Shown in pieces: positions 43,871-52,420 of a stretch of 64,000 bases of DNA. The notes below the pieces were generated by a model that saw only the letters and a list, made by a program, of their open reading frames with translations, had not been told where the DNA came from and ran no database searches. Position numbers and translations under genes: made by a program. This DNA is from Streptomyces lydicus (GTDB lineage: Bacteria > Actinomycetota > Actinomycetes > Streptomycetales > Streptomycetaceae): positions 6,200,001 through 6,264,000 of the forward strand of contig NZ_CP017157.1 in NCBI RefSeq assembly GCF_001729485.1, read 5' to 3'. Position 1 is the first letter of the stretch; every line of letters begins with the position of its first letter.

Positions 43871-44779
43871 TCAGTCGGCGAGAACGGGGGCCCAGGACGG
43901 AAGGGACTCGGTGCCCTCCAGCCATGCCTGGGGCGGGGCGCCGTCGTGCCCGGCGGCGACGACGCCGCCGACGATCGCGCAGGTGGTGTCGACGTCGCCG
44001 CCGGCCTGCGCCGTGGTCCAGAACGCCCGCTCGTAGTTGCCGAGGTGCCGGGCAGCGGCCCAGAGGGCGAAGGGCACGGTGTCGTGGGCGCTGGTGCGCC
44101 GACCGCAGCCGAGCACGGCGGCGACGGTCCCGGAGTCGGCGTAGTCGAGCATGTCGCGGGCGCGGCGCAGCCCGGCCTGTACGGCGCTGCGCGGAATCAG
44201 CTCCAGTACGCCGTCGAGCAGCTGCTCGGGGCCGGTTTCGCGGGTCGGGTCGGCCACCAGGGCGGCCGCGGCGGCCACCGCCATGGCGCCGACGACGGCT
44301 TCGCGGTGCTGATGGGTGGTGTAGGCGGAGATCTCCGCCTGGTGGGTGGCCTGCTCGGGGTCGTCGGCATACCAGGCGCCGAGGGGAGCGATGCGCATGG
44401 CGGCCCCGTTGCCCCAGGAGCCCTGGCCGTTGAAGAGCGCGGAGGCCAGCTCACGCCAGTCGCCGCCCTCGCGGATCAGCCGGAGGAGGCGGTTGACGGC
44501 GGGACCGTAGCCCCGGTCGAAGTCGTGGTGCTCGGCGAAGGACCGGGCGAGGTCGTCCTGGTCGATCCGGCCGTGGGTGGTGAGCACGGCCAGGACGGAG
44601 CAGGCCATCTCGGTGTCGTCCGTCCACTGCCAGGGTCCGGGCGGCAGCCCGCGGCGCCTGAGGGCGGGGTAATTCGCGGGGACGAAGAACTGGGAGCCGA
44701 GGGCGTCACCCACGGACAGTCCGCGCAGGCTCGCCAGAGCCCGCGCACAGCGGTCTGCGTCACGGTGATCGGGGGTCAT
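43871..44779 (-). CDS. ADP-ribosylglycohydrolase family protein
   Basis: A 302-residue protein of the DraG/ARH type, which removes ADP-ribose from proteins, nucleic acids or metabolites using two Mg2+ ions. Conserved metal-binding segments are GDALG (about residues 24-28), WTDDTEM (52-58), GNGAAMRIAPLG and GGDVDTTCA (about 263-271). All key acidic residues are there, so it should be active. The substrate is unknown and no ADP-ribosyltransferase gene is seen nearby. The ATG lies 11 bp after the histidine phosphatase stop, pointing to co-transcription with it; no strong ribosome-binding site is seen. Confidence 0.92.
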   Translation of the reverse strand: MTPDHRDADRCARALASLRGLSVGDALGSQFFVPANYPALRRRGLPPGPWQWTDDTEMACSVLAVLTTHGRIDQDDLARSFAEHHDFDRGYGPAVNRLLRLIREGGDWRELASALFNGQGSWGNGAAMRIAPLGAWYADDPEQATHQAEISAYTTHQHREAVVGAMAVAAAAALVADPTRETGPEQLLDGVLELIPRSAVQAGLRRARDMLDYADSGTVAAVLGCGRRTSAHDTVPFALWAAARHLGNYERAFWTTAQAGGDVDTTCAIVGGVVAAGHDGAPPQAWLEGTESLPSWAPVLAD

Positions 44780-44790
44780 CGTTGTGCACT

Positions 44791-45450
44791 CTAACCGGTG
44801 ATGCCATAAGGCTCGGGTTCACACCAGCGCTCGAAGGGCCGGTCGAGGGTGTAGCGGCCGTCCGGGCCGAGCAGCAGGGCGCGCCACTCCGCGTTGCCGG
44901 GGTTGGACAGCGACTCGAATTCGGCCACCGACCAGTGGAACCAGCGCATGCAGAACAGCCGCATGGTGAGGCCGTGCGTGACCAGCAGGACGTTCTGCGG
45001 GTGGTGCGGGTCCTCGAAGCTGCGCCACAGGCTTTCCAGGAAGGCGCCCACCCGGTCGTAGACGTCGGCGCCGGATTCCCCCTGGGCGAAGCGGTAGAAG
45101 AAGTGGCCGTAGGCGTCGCGGTACGCCTTCTGCCGCCGGACGTCGTCGCGGTCCTGCCAGTTGCCCCAGTCCTGCTCGCGCAGCCGGGGCTCCTCACGCA
45201 CCCGGACCCTGCCGGGGTCGAGGCCGAGTTCCTGGAAGGTCTGGTGGGTCCGGCGGTAGGGGGAGACATAGGCGGAGATCCGTTCGTCGCCGAAGATCGA
45301 CCGCAGCGTGGCTCCGGCCTCCTCCGCCTGCCGACGCCCCGCCTTCGTGAGAGCGAGCGCATGATCGGGTTCCCGCTCGTAGACGGTGTCGTCGATGTTC
45401 CCCTCCGACTCGCCATGGCGGATGAGAACGATGCGTCGGGGCCGAGCCAT
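44791..45450 (-). CDS. Histidine phosphatase superfamily protein
   Basis: A 219-residue phosphoglycerate-mutase-like enzyme. The catalytic RHGE motif, IRHGESEGN, is at residues 10-18 with His12 as phospho-acceptor. The second basic residues appear in SPYRRTHQT, and the second His in VTHGLTMRLF. The whole active-site set is present. Such proteins dephosphorylate sugar phosphates, nucleotides or proteins; the substrate cannot be predicted. It is 11 bp upstream of the ADP-ribosylglycohydrolase gene, so they probably form one unit. Confidence 0.9.
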   Translation of the reverse strand: MARPRRIVLIRHGESEGNIDDTVYEREPDHALALTKAGRRQAEEAGATLRSIFGDERISAYVSPYRRTHQTFQELGLDPGRVRVREEPRLREQDWGNWQDRDDVRRQKAYRDAYGHFFYRFAQGESGADVYDRVGAFLESLWRSFEDPHHPQNVLLVTHGLTMRLFCMRWFHWSVAEFESLSNPGNAEWRALLLGPDGRYTLDRPFERWCEPEPYGITG

Positions 45451-45591
45451 GCCGCCAGCGTAGGCCCGTACGGCAGATCAGGGGCGGCCGGGCCCACCAG
45501 GCGGACCGCGGACGTAGTTGTGTGCATGCCGCACGCGTCCGAGCCCGGCCGTCGTCGTCCCGCCGGTTCCGCCCACTCACTCCCACTCGCG

Positions 45592-45645
45592 GGCCCCGTC
45601 AGCCCTGCCGGCCCCGTCGGCCCCGTCAGCCCTGCCGGCCCCGTC
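45592..45645. repeat. Non-coding 27-bp direct repeat, two exact copies
   Basis: Two exact 27-bp copies starting GGCCCCGTCAGCCCTGCC sit side by side, with a partial third after them. They lie in the 257-bp gap between the ABC-F stop and the histidine phosphatase start. No function can be assigned. Confidence 0.7.
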
Positions 45646-45707
45646 GGCCCTGCCGGTCCACTCCTCACCGTGGACCTCGCCCGCTCCGTTCACCCGCGCT
45701 CCGGGCT

Positions 45708-47327
45708 TCACCGGGCGACAAGGGCCGGGCGCCCGTCGCGTATCTCATAGGTGCGGCCACCGAAGCGCCGGCGCAGCAGACGGTCGTGGGTGACCACGAC
45801 CAGCGCACCGGTCCAGGCCGCCAGCGCGGCTTCGAGCTCTTCGACGAGGCCGAGCGCCAGGTGGTTGGTCGGTTCGTCGAGCAGCAGGAGATCGGCGGGG
45901 CGGGCCAGCAACCGGGCCAGGGCGAGCCGGCGCCGCTGGCCGGCCGAGAGCGCCCCGACGGGCACTTGGAGGTCGCGTTCGCGGAACAGTCCAAAGGAGA
46001 GCAGCCGGTCGGTCAGTTCCTCGGCATCGCCGGCCAGGCCCAGCCGGAAGGCGGCCAGGAGGGGTTGGGCAGGGCGGGAGACCGGTATTTCCTGCGCGAG
46101 GAAACCGATACGGCCCCGGCGGACAACCGTGCCGCCGTCCGGGGCGGTGACCCCGGCGAGGACCCGCAGGAGTGTGGTCTTGCCCGCGCCGTTGGCCCCA
46201 TGGACGAGCAGGCGTTCGCCGGCGGCGACGGTGAGGGAGTCCACCGAGAGCCGGTCCCCGACCCGCACCCCGTCGAGCCGGACAAGGGTGCCGTCGGCCT
46301 CGCCACGGTCCGGCGCGGCTGTGAAGCGCAGGGGCTCCGGCGGGCGGGGAACCGGGCTCTCCCTCAGCCGGCGGAGGCGTTCCTGGGCGTTGCGCACCCT
46401 GCCGGCCACGGACGCCTGGACCCGGCCCTTGTCCCGGTCGTACGCCATCTTGTTGTTGTCCTTCATGGCCCGGCCCTGGGCCACCCCGCGTGCGGCGCCG
46501 TCCGCGAAGTCGGTGAGCTGCGCGATCTGCTCGCACCACCGGGCGTACTCCTGCTCCCAATGCCGGCGGGCGGCGGCCTTGGCGGCGACGAAGGTGCCGT
46601 ACCCCTCGCCGTGGCGGACGATGCTGCGGCGGTCGGCGTCGACCTCGACGATCGAGGTCGCGATCCGCTGGAGGAAGAGGCGGTCGTGCGACACGGCGAG
46701 GACCGTGCCGCGGTGGGCGAGCAGGGCCTCTTCGAGCCAGTCCAGGGCGGCCGCGTCGAGGTGGTTGGTGGGCTCGTCGAGGAGCATGACCTCGGGCGCC
46801 GCGGAGATGAGGCAGGCGAGCCCCAGCCGGGCCTGCTCGCCTCCGGAGAGGCTGCCGAGCAGCCGTTCACGGCCCAGCCCTTCGAGCCCGAGGGCGTGCA
46901 GCGCCTTCTCGACGCGGGCGTCGGCCTCGTATCCGCCGCGCAGCTCGAAGAGCGTGAGCAGATCGCCGTACTCCGCCAGGCGGCCGGGGGGCGCCTCGCC
47001 CAGCTCACGCTCCAGCACTCGCAGCCGGCGCTCCATCCCCCTGAGGTCGGCGAGGGCGACGTCGATCGCGTCCTGGACGGTGTGCTGCGGCGGGAGGTCC
47101 GGGGTCTGCGCGAGGTAGCCGACCCCGCCGTCGGCGTGGAGCACGACGCGGCCGTCGTCGGGCCGCTCGGTGCCCGCGATGAGGCGCAGCAACGTCGACT
47201 TGCCGGCGCCGTTCTCCCCCACGACGCCCGCGCGCTCCCCGGGCCGTATCGACAGCGAGGCACCGTCGAACAGCAGGCGGTCGCCGCACGTCTTGGTGAG
47301 GTCGTGCAGTGAGATCTGAGTGGGCAT
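45708..47327 (-). CDS. ABC-F family ATPase (possible antibiotic-resistance type)
   Basis: A 539-residue soluble protein with two ATP-binding cassettes and no membrane domain. First cassette: Walker A GENGAGKST, signature LSGGEQARLGLA, Walker B VMLLDEPTNHLD. Second: GANGAGKTT, LSAGQRRRLALARLLARP, LLLLDEPTNHLA. The linker between them (about 230-320) has the charged helix AMKDNNKMAYDRDKGRVQAS. ABC-F proteins act on the ribosome; some protect it from macrolides, lincosamides or related drugs. The divergent TetR and shared palindromes suggest induction by a small molecule, as in resistance systems. GGGGAGG lies six bases before the ATG. Confidence 0.9.
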   Translation of the reverse strand: MPTQISLHDLTKTCGDRLLFDGASLSIRPGERAGVVGENGAGKSTLLRLIAGTERPDDGRVVLHADGGVGYLAQTPDLPPQHTVQDAIDVALADLRGMERRLRVLERELGEAPPGRLAEYGDLLTLFELRGGYEADARVEKALHALGLEGLGRERLLGSLSGGEQARLGLACLISAAPEVMLLDEPTNHLDAAALDWLEEALLAHRGTVLAVSHDRLFLQRIATSIVEVDADRRSIVRHGEGYGTFVAAKAAARRHWEQEYARWCEQIAQLTDFADGAARGVAQGRAMKDNNKMAYDRDKGRVQASVAGRVRNAQERLRRLRESPVPRPPEPLRFTAAPDRGEADGTLVRLDGVRVGDRLSVDSLTVAAGERLLVHGANGAGKTTLLRVLAGVTAPDGGTVVRRGRIGFLAQEIPVSRPAQPLLAAFRLGLAGDAEELTDRLLSFGLFRERDLQVPVGALSAGQRRRLALARLLARPADLLLLDEPTNHLALGLVEELEAALAAWTGALVVVTHDRLLRRRFGGRTYEIRDGRPALVAR

Positions 47328-47345
47328 GCGAGCCTCCCCCGAGCA

Positions 47346-47365
47346 AATGCAACCGTTGTTGCATT
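47346..47365. promoter_or_regulatory. Operator 1 of the ABC-F/TetR pair
   Basis: AATGCAACCGTTGTTGCATT: GCAAC-N4-GTTGC extended to a near-perfect 20-bp palindrome, beginning 19 bp upstream of the ABC-F start. Probable TetR binding site. Confidence 0.7.
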
Positions 47366-47397
47366 ACGATGATGATGACACAATCCACTTACCTAAC

Positions 47398-47411
47398 GCA
47401 ACAGGAGTTGC
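47398..47411. promoter_or_regulatory. Operator 2 of the ABC-F/TetR pair
   Basis: GCAAC-AGGA-GTTGC, the same GCAAC-N4-GTTGC core as operator 1. The spacer AGGA is also the ribosome-binding site of the tetR gene, so repressor binding would directly block tetR expression. Confidence 0.65.
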
Positions 47412-47413
47412 AA

Positions 47414-48085
47414 TTGACCGGCGAGAAGGCGAACGAGGACGCACCCGGGGTTGCCGCCCCCACCCCCGGCACCCGGCGGCCCGGCGGCCGCACCGCCCGG
47501 ACCCGCGCCGCCGTCCGCGACGCCGTGCTGGCCGGCCTGAGCGAGCACGGCTACCCGGGCCTGACCGTCGAATATGTCGCCGAGCACTCGGGCGTGCACA
47601 AGACGACGCTCTACCGCCGCTGGAAGGACGTCGAGGGCCTGGTGGTGGACGCGCTGGACCTGGCGGGCGAGGACAGTTGGCTCCCACCCGACACCGGCTC
47701 GCTGGAGGGCGATCTGCACGCCCTCGCCCAGGAGGTCGTCACCTCCTTCACCGACCCGGCGGTGGCGGCCTCGGGGTCCGCGATGATCGCCGCCGGGTTC
47801 CAGTCGGAGCGCGCGGCCGAGGCGCTGCGCGCGTACTACGCGGAGCGGTTCGCGCGCTGTGAGCCACTCGTCGAGCGGGCGCTCCAACGGGGCGAGCTGC
47901 CCGCCCCCGCGACCGGCGGCGTCGACGCCGGCGCACTCGTCCGCGCCGTCTCCGCGCCGCTCTTCTTCCGCCTGTTCATCACCCGCGAGCCGGTCGACGA
48001 CGCGCTGGCCGGGCAGGCCGTGGCGGCTGCACTGGCCGCCGCCCGCGCGGGGGTGTTCACGACCGTCGGCACGGCCGGCACGTAG
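47414..48085 (+). CDS. TetR family transcriptional regulator
   Basis: A 223-residue repressor if started at TTG 47414, which has CAGGAG six bases before it; an ATG triplet at 47369 is possible but would add residues (TQSTYLTQQELQ) before the usual N-terminus. The HTH domain spans about 25-70 (HGYPGLTVEYVAEHSGVHKTTLYRRWKD). The C-terminal ligand-binding half (about 80-215) matches the TetR_C_11-like group with AAGFQSERAAEALRAYYAERFAR. It is divergent from the ABC-F gene and likely represses both through two related palindromes. Confidence 0.88.
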   Translation: MTGEKANEDAPGVAAPTPGTRRPGGRTARTRAAVRDAVLAGLSEHGYPGLTVEYVAEHSGVHKTTLYRRWKDVEGLVVDALDLAGEDSWLPPDTGSLEGDLHALAQEVVTSFTDPAVAASGSAMIAAGFQSERAAEALRAYYAERFARCEPLVERALQRGELPAPATGGVDAGALVRAVSAPLFFRLFITREPVDDALAGQAVAAALAAARAGVFTTVGTAGT

Positions 48086-48109
48086 TGGGGCGAGGTGACC
48101 CGGCGGTGC

Positions 48110-48130
48110 CGGGCCGGCGGCCCCGGCCCG
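48110..48130. terminator. Convergent terminator
   Basis: Short stem CGGGCCGG / CCGGCCCG with a 5-base loop, between the tetR stop and the next gene's stop. Confidence 0.55.
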
Positions 48131-48736
48131 TCACACCGTCCAGGACGGTTCGAGCTGCACCACGTCCCCGGCGATCGCCTGGACGTCCGCGGCTATCTGG
48201 GCCCGCAGGGCGAGCCGCTCCACCCGTTCGGGCCGGTACTTCCCACGCTCCGCGGCCGACTGCCACATCGACAGGACCAGGAACTCCTCCCCCGGCGCGC
48301 GTCCCAGCATCCCGCGCAGCATGCCCGGTGAGCCCGCCATCGCCGGGTTCCAGACCTTCTCCTGCATCAGCATGAAGTGATCCACCCGGTCCTGGCGCAC
48401 CTGGCAGTGCGCCAGCCGCAGCACGTCGACATCGCCGAACACCGGGCGGAAGCCGACCTTCACGTCAAACTCGTGCTCGAACAAGCGGACTTGGGCGTCC
48501 TTGTAGGTGCCGACCTGGGAAGCCGCCAACCGGTCGTGGGAGCGCGCCATGAAGGAGTCGTAGAAGGCCCGGCTCTCCCAGAAGGCGACCAGATGCGCAA
48601 CGCCCGGCCGCCCCCGGCTCCACCCCCCGCCCTGCCCTCGGAACCCCGGCTCACCCAGCAGCCCCGCCCATTTCCGCTGCCCCCGCTCGAACCCTCGACG
48701 GTCCACGACGGTGAGGCGAATCCACTTGACCAGCAC
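48131..48736 (-). CDS. YdbC/DUF4937-like antibiotic-monooxygenase-fold protein
   Basis: A 201-residue protein. It starts VKWIRLTVVDRRGFERGQRKW, then has HLVAFWESRAFYDSFMARSHD. This looks like a dimeric ferredoxin-like (ABM-type) fold in two copies: residues 1-90, and 100-200 with DVLRLAHCQVRQDRVDHFMLMQEKVW. I assign DUF4937/YdbC similarity from memory with moderate confidence. Start GTG 48736. No catalytic residue is obvious; many such proteins act on small aromatic or radical substrates or are structural. It lies 70 bp downstream of the amidase stop on the same strand. Confidence 0.55.
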   Translation of the reverse strand: MLVKWIRLTVVDRRGFERGQRKWAGLLGEPGFRGQGGGWSRGRPGVAHLVAFWESRAFYDSFMARSHDRLAASQVGTYKDAQVRLFEHEFDVKVGFRPVFGDVDVLRLAHCQVRQDRVDHFMLMQEKVWNPAMAGSPGMLRGMLGRAPGEEFLVLSMWQSAAERGKYRPERVERLALRAQIAADVQAIAGDVVQLEPSWTV

Positions 48737-48805
48737 CGCGCCATCGTACGGCCCGGGAGCGAAACCGGATCACTGCGCGTCACACTCCGACCACCCCGAA
48801 CTTCC

Positions 48806-50218
48806 TTACGGGCGCGGGTCGACCGGCGTCAGGACCCCCAGTCGCCGTTCCACCGCCTCAGCGGCCTCCAGGCACAGGTCCTCCCGATAGGAGCACCCGA
48901 TCAGCTGCACGCCGTACGGGAGCCCGTCCACCACCCCGGTGGGCACGGCCACCGCGGGAACGCCGACGAAGCTGGTCGCGGAGCACAGCCGCAGGGCGTT
49001 CTGCACCCGCCGATGGCTCTCCGTATCGCGCGCCTCCTCCCCCGGCGCGAACGGCGGGTCGGTGAACACCGGCCCCAGGACCAGCGGATACTCCTCCTGG
49101 AACACCGCCCAGTCCCGCTGGATGCCCATCCGCACCCCGGTCAGCCGCAGGTACTCGGCGAGCTCGACGGGGCGGGCCCGCTGCACCCCCATCTCGATGT
49201 AGCGGTGACCGCCCTCGCCGAGCAGCGGCTTGACCACGGGCCAGGTGGTGGCGAACTCCGTGCAGATCATCCCGCCGTACGCGTCGAGGGCGTCGTCCAG
49301 CCGTGGCACGTCCGCCACCTCGTCCACCCGGTACCCGGCGTCCCGGAGTGCGTCCGCGGCGCTCTCCAGGGCCTTGCGGACGGCGGGGTGGACGCCGTGC
49401 CCACCCGGGTCGGTCACCATGGCCACCCTGAGGGGGCGCGGAAGCGGCTCGCCGTACAGGGGCACCGGTAGCGCCCTCGGGTCACGGGGGTCGGTCCCGG
49501 CCAGCAGTTCGTACGCCAGCCGGAGATCGTCGACCGTGCGGGCCAACGGGCCGTCGACGACGAGGAGTTGCGCCGCGAGAGTGGGATCGTCCGGTCCGAT
49601 GCGGTGATCGGCGGGGAACCGTCCGTAGGTGGGCTTCAGCGCCGCGACGCCACAGAAGGACGCCGGGAGGCGCACGGACCCTCCGGAGTCGTTGCCGAGG
49701 CCCAGTGCGGCCATCCCGCTGGCCACGGCCGCACCGTCACCACCACTGGAGCCGCCCGGCGTCACATCGGCGCACCACGGGTTCACGGTGTCCCCGAACA
49801 GCTCACTGCGGCTGTGGATGCCCGCCAGGACGAGGGTGGGCATGTTGGTGTGCCCGATCGGGATGCCTCCGGCCGCCCGCAGCCGCGCCACCGGGGGCGC
49901 GTCGCGTTGCGCGACGAAGTCACGGAAGCGCTCCGCACCGAACGTCGTCGGTACGCCCTCGATGGCGGTGGTCTCCTTGACCGTGAAGGGCACTCCGGCC
50001 AGGGGGCCCAGCTCGGCACCGGCCGCCCGCCTGCGGTCGACCTCCGCCGCCTCGGCCCGCGCGCGCTCGGCGAGCAGCTGGGTCACGGCGTTGACGGCGG
50101 GATTGACCTGGGCGATCCGGTCCAGATGGGCGTCGACCAGGGCGAGCGCGGACACCTCACCGGTGCGTACCGCCAGGGCCTGGGCGCGCGCCGACCTCTT
50201 CCACAGTGCGTTGTGCAT
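48806..50218 (-). CDS. Amidase (amidase signature family)
   Basis: A 470-residue hydrolase with the Ser-cisSer-Lys triad: Lys81 (FTVKETTAI), Ser157 (GGSSGG), Ser181 (GNDSGGSVR). The glycine/serine signature is complete, so it is catalytically competent. The substrate (aliphatic/aryl amide, urethane or similar) is unknown. It is not GatA: there are no gatB/gatC neighbours. ATG 50218 (MHNALWKRSA) with GAAGGGAAGG just upstream; the in-frame upstream part is a shadow of the divergent TetR and the intergenic region. It is divergent from a TetR gene with a perfect 8-bp-arm palindrome between, a likely repressor/target pair. Confidence 0.9.
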   Translation of the reverse strand: MHNALWKRSARAQALAVRTGEVSALALVDAHLDRIAQVNPAVNAVTQLLAERARAEAAEVDRRRAAGAELGPLAGVPFTVKETTAIEGVPTTFGAERFRDFVAQRDAPPVARLRAAGGIPIGHTNMPTLVLAGIHSRSELFGDTVNPWCADVTPGGSSGGDGAAVASGMAALGLGNDSGGSVRLPASFCGVAALKPTYGRFPADHRIGPDDPTLAAQLLVVDGPLARTVDDLRLAYELLAGTDPRDPRALPVPLYGEPLPRPLRVAMVTDPGGHGVHPAVRKALESAADALRDAGYRVDEVADVPRLDDALDAYGGMICTEFATTWPVVKPLLGEGGHRYIEMGVQRARPVELAEYLRLTGVRMGIQRDWAVFQEEYPLVLGPVFTDPPFAPGEEARDTESHRRVQNALRLCSATSFVGVPAVAVPTGVVDGLPYGVQLIGCSYREDLCLEAAEAVERRLGVLTPVDPRP

Positions 50219-50249
50219 GACCTTCCCTTCCCGGGGCACATCATCCGTT

Positions 50250-50267
50250 CCGATGCGCCCGCATCGG
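50250..50267. promoter_or_regulatory. Operator between amidase and tetR genes
   Basis: CCGATGCG-CC-CGCATCGG is a perfect inverted repeat with 8-bp arms, 32 bp upstream of the amidase start. A weaker related dyad (CGAT...CATCG) lies at about 50289-50305, toward the tetR start. Confidence 0.65.
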
Positions 50268-50324
50268 TTCGGCATCGTAACCTGGTAGCGATACACACGC
50301 ATCGAATAAAACGGAGCGCACCGT

Positions 50325-50912
50325 ATGCCCAAGCAGGTGGACCACGAGAGCCGACGGCGGCAGATCGCCGAGGCGGTGTGCCAACTCGCCGACGAGAGCG
50401 GCCTGGAGGGCGTCACCCTCCGCGATGTCGCGGCCCGGGCACAGGTGTCCATGGGGGCCGTGCAGCGCTGCTTCGGCACCAAGGAGGAGATGCTGGTCTT
50501 CGCGCTCGGTCACGTCGGTGAACAGGTCACCGCACGGCTGTCGGCCCGCCTGACCGCCTCGCCCGCCCAGTCCGCGCGCACGACACTGGGGCACGCGGCG
50601 AGCGAGATCTCCCTGGTCCAGGAGGAGCGGCGCGCCGAGGCACGGGTCTGGCTGGCCTTCGCCGCACAGGCCGCCGTGAGCCCGCCGCTGGCCGAAACGC
50701 TGCGCAGTAACTATGCAGATCTGCACAAGGTGTTCACCCAGCTGATCATCGAGGGCTGCGACACCCCCGCACCGGAGCGGGCGGCCCGCAGCCTCCTCGC
50801 CCTCGCCGACGGCCTCACCACCCACGTCCTGATCGGCCATCTCTCCCCCACCGCGGCGCTGGACGTCCTCGACGGACACCTCAACCAGCTCTGGAACGAG
50901 CAGACCTCCTGA
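50325..50912 (+). CDS. TetR family transcriptional regulator (BetI-like)
   Basis: A 195-residue repressor. The HTH domain lies at about 8-58 (RRRQIAEAVCQLADESGLEGVTLRDVAARAQVSMGAVQRCFG). The C-terminal domain is all-helical and resembles the TetR_C_6 (BetI/BetI-like) group. ATG 50325 with GGAG at eight to nine bases. It is divergent from the amidase gene, which it probably controls together with itself through the dyad in between. The inducer is likely the amidase's substrate or product, but this is inferred from position only. Confidence 0.88.
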   Translation: MPKQVDHESRRRQIAEAVCQLADESGLEGVTLRDVAARAQVSMGAVQRCFGTKEEMLVFALGHVGEQVTARLSARLTASPAQSARTTLGHAASEISLVQEERRAEARVWLAFAAQAAVSPPLAETLRSNYADLHKVFTQLIIEGCDTPAPERAARSLLALADGLTTHVLIGHLSPTAALDVLDGHLNQLWNEQTS

Positions 50913-51118
50913 GTCGCCCACCCCGCCCCACCTGGCCCCGAGGGCGCTTTCCGGCCATCCTCGGCGGACCCCAACCTGTGTCTGACCAGGGGCAGTTCCT
51001 TCCGGCCCCAGGGGGCAGCGGGCGTGACACGATGGCAGCCAACGGGAAGTCCCGGGGAGCTGCCCGCCGATCGCACGGGTCGGTCCGCCCTCCCCGGGAG
51101 ATGACGAAGGGAAGCGCG

Positions 51119-51640
51119 GTGAGCACGCTCAACAAAGGGATCGAGAAAGTCGAGGTAACGCTCAAGTGGGACCCCAGCCCGATGGGCGCCCCGGACCATG
51201 ACCTCGACATCATCGCGGCGACCTACCCGGCCGACGCTCCGCACGGCGACCCGGCCTATCTGGTGCACTTCGACAGCCGTTCGCCCGACGGGACGATCGC
51301 GCTCAACCGGGACAGCCGGACCGGCCAGGGCTTCGGCTTCGACGAGGTCATGACCCTGGAACTGGACCGGCTCTCCGACACCTACGCCCGGGTCGTGGTC
51401 GGAGTGACCATCCAGCAGGGTGAGGGCCGCAAGGTCTTCGGCGACATCGAGAACACCGCCGTACGGGTCCGCGAGGGGTACACCGACCTGGCCGTGAACG
51501 ACTTCGCCGAGGTGGCGGACGCCACCGCCGCGACGGTCGCCGAATTCACCCGGGACGACACCGGCAACTGGCGCTTCCACGCGACGGTCCGGGGTTTCGA
51601 CACCGACCCGGACACGTTCGCACGGTCGATGGGGCACTGA
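51119..51640 (+). CDS. TerD family protein (tellurium-resistance/stress type)
   Basis: A 173-residue cytosolic beta-sandwich protein. It starts STLNKGIEKVEVTLKWDPSPMG, with the calcium-binding acidic cluster HDLDIIAATY and GFDEVMTLELDRLSD. TerD-type proteins bind Ca2+ and act in poorly understood stress and membrane-associated responses; Streptomyces carry many copies. GTG 51119 with GAAGGGAAG upstream is preferred over an ATG seven codons earlier. No other ter genes are nearby, so it is a stand-alone copy. Confidence 0.88.
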   Translation: MSTLNKGIEKVEVTLKWDPSPMGAPDHDLDIIAATYPADAPHGDPAYLVHFDSRSPDGTIALNRDSRTGQGFGFDEVMTLELDRLSDTYARVVVGVTIQQGEGRKVFGDIENTAVRVREGYTDLAVNDFAEVADATAATVAEFTRDDTGNWRFHATVRGFDTDPDTFARSMGH

Positions 51641-51698
51641 CGCCCCCGGCACCCGCCGCGCGTACGGAAGTCGGCGACCGCGCAGCGGACGCCAGGGC

Positions 51699-51739
51699 AG
51701 CGGCGGGGAGGCGGACTCAAGGGCCGCCTCCCCGCCGCT
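51699..51739. terminator. Convergent terminator after terD-like gene
   Basis: A 16-bp perfect stem, AGCGGCGGGGAGGCGG and its complement, with a 9-base loop, overlapping the stop of the convergent CGNR gene. Confidence 0.8.
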
Positions 51740-52301
51740 ACCCGTCCGCCTTCTTGCGGCGGCGATGTGCCGCCGCCCGCTCCCGTGAGGCGCAGGCGGT
51801 CGAGCAGTATCGGCGCGCGCTCCCCGGACCCGTGCCCAGATAGAGCCTGCCGCACCGCGAAGCGGCACATTCCCCCCAGGGGGCCCGCCCGTATTCGGTG
51901 AGGATCTGCGCCAGGGCAAGGGCACTTGAGGCGAGGAACCACTCCGCCCAGCTCGCGTCGTCCCCCTGGTCGATGTGCAGGTGCCAGGAGTGTCCGCCGT
52001 GCCGGGAGAGGCGCGGGCGGGCCCCGCACTCCGCCAGCAGGACATTGATGCCGTGGGCGGCGCGGTCGGTATCGGACTCGGCGAGCAGAGCGGCCAGGCG
52101 GGCGGCCGCCGCCCTCAACTCCTCGGCGTCGCTTCTGGAGAACTCCCGCCGGGTGAGGTCCTCCCGGCTCTCCCCATGGTGCGCCAGCAGCTCGGCCAGC
52201 GCGTCCCGGGACAACTCCGGATCCGCACGGACCGCGTTGGCGAGATCGATCAATCGCTCGCCGGGCCGGAACCCCCGCCCCGGCAACTCCTCACCCTTCA
52301 C
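51738..52301 (-). CDS. CGNR zinc-finger family putative regulator
   Basis: A protein of about 187 residues. N-terminal ABATE-type domain: GERLIDLANAVRADPELSRDALAELLAHH. C-terminal CGNR zinc finger: GECAASRCGRLYLGTGPGSARRYCSTACASRERAAAHRRRKK, with four Cys for zinc and a basic DNA-binding tail (the CGNR tetrad reads CASR). The start is uncertain; GTG 52301 is used, with GGGAG about ten bases upstream. The gene is divergent from the MFS gene, with repeated CGTAACG/CGTTACG motifs between, so it probably regulates that exporter. Confidence 0.8.
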   Translation of the reverse strand: MKGEELPGRGFRPGERLIDLANAVRADPELSRDALAELLAHHGESREDLTRREFSRSDAEELRAAAARLAALLAESDTDRAAHGINVLLAECGARPRLSRHGGHSWHLHIDQGDDASWAEWFLASSALALAQILTEYGRAPWGECAASRCGRLYLGTGPGSARRYCSTACASRERAAAHRRRKKADG

Positions 52302-52359
52302 CCCACACCACGCTCCCGCCCCAACCGACGCATCTCCCTGGCCCGTTGCCGACCTCCAG

Positions 52360-52420
52360 CGTAACGTCTTCTCCTGAAAAGGCGTTACGAATGCCCAGTC
52401 GCCGCGGGAAACCCGTAACG
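52360..52420. promoter_or_regulatory. Three CGTWACG motifs between CGNR and MFS genes
   Basis: CGTAACG (52360-52366) and CGTTACG (52383-52389) are inverted with 16 bases between; a third CGTAACG (52414-52420) is 24 bases on. They are likely operator half-sites or promoter-overlapping dyads. Confidence 0.55.
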
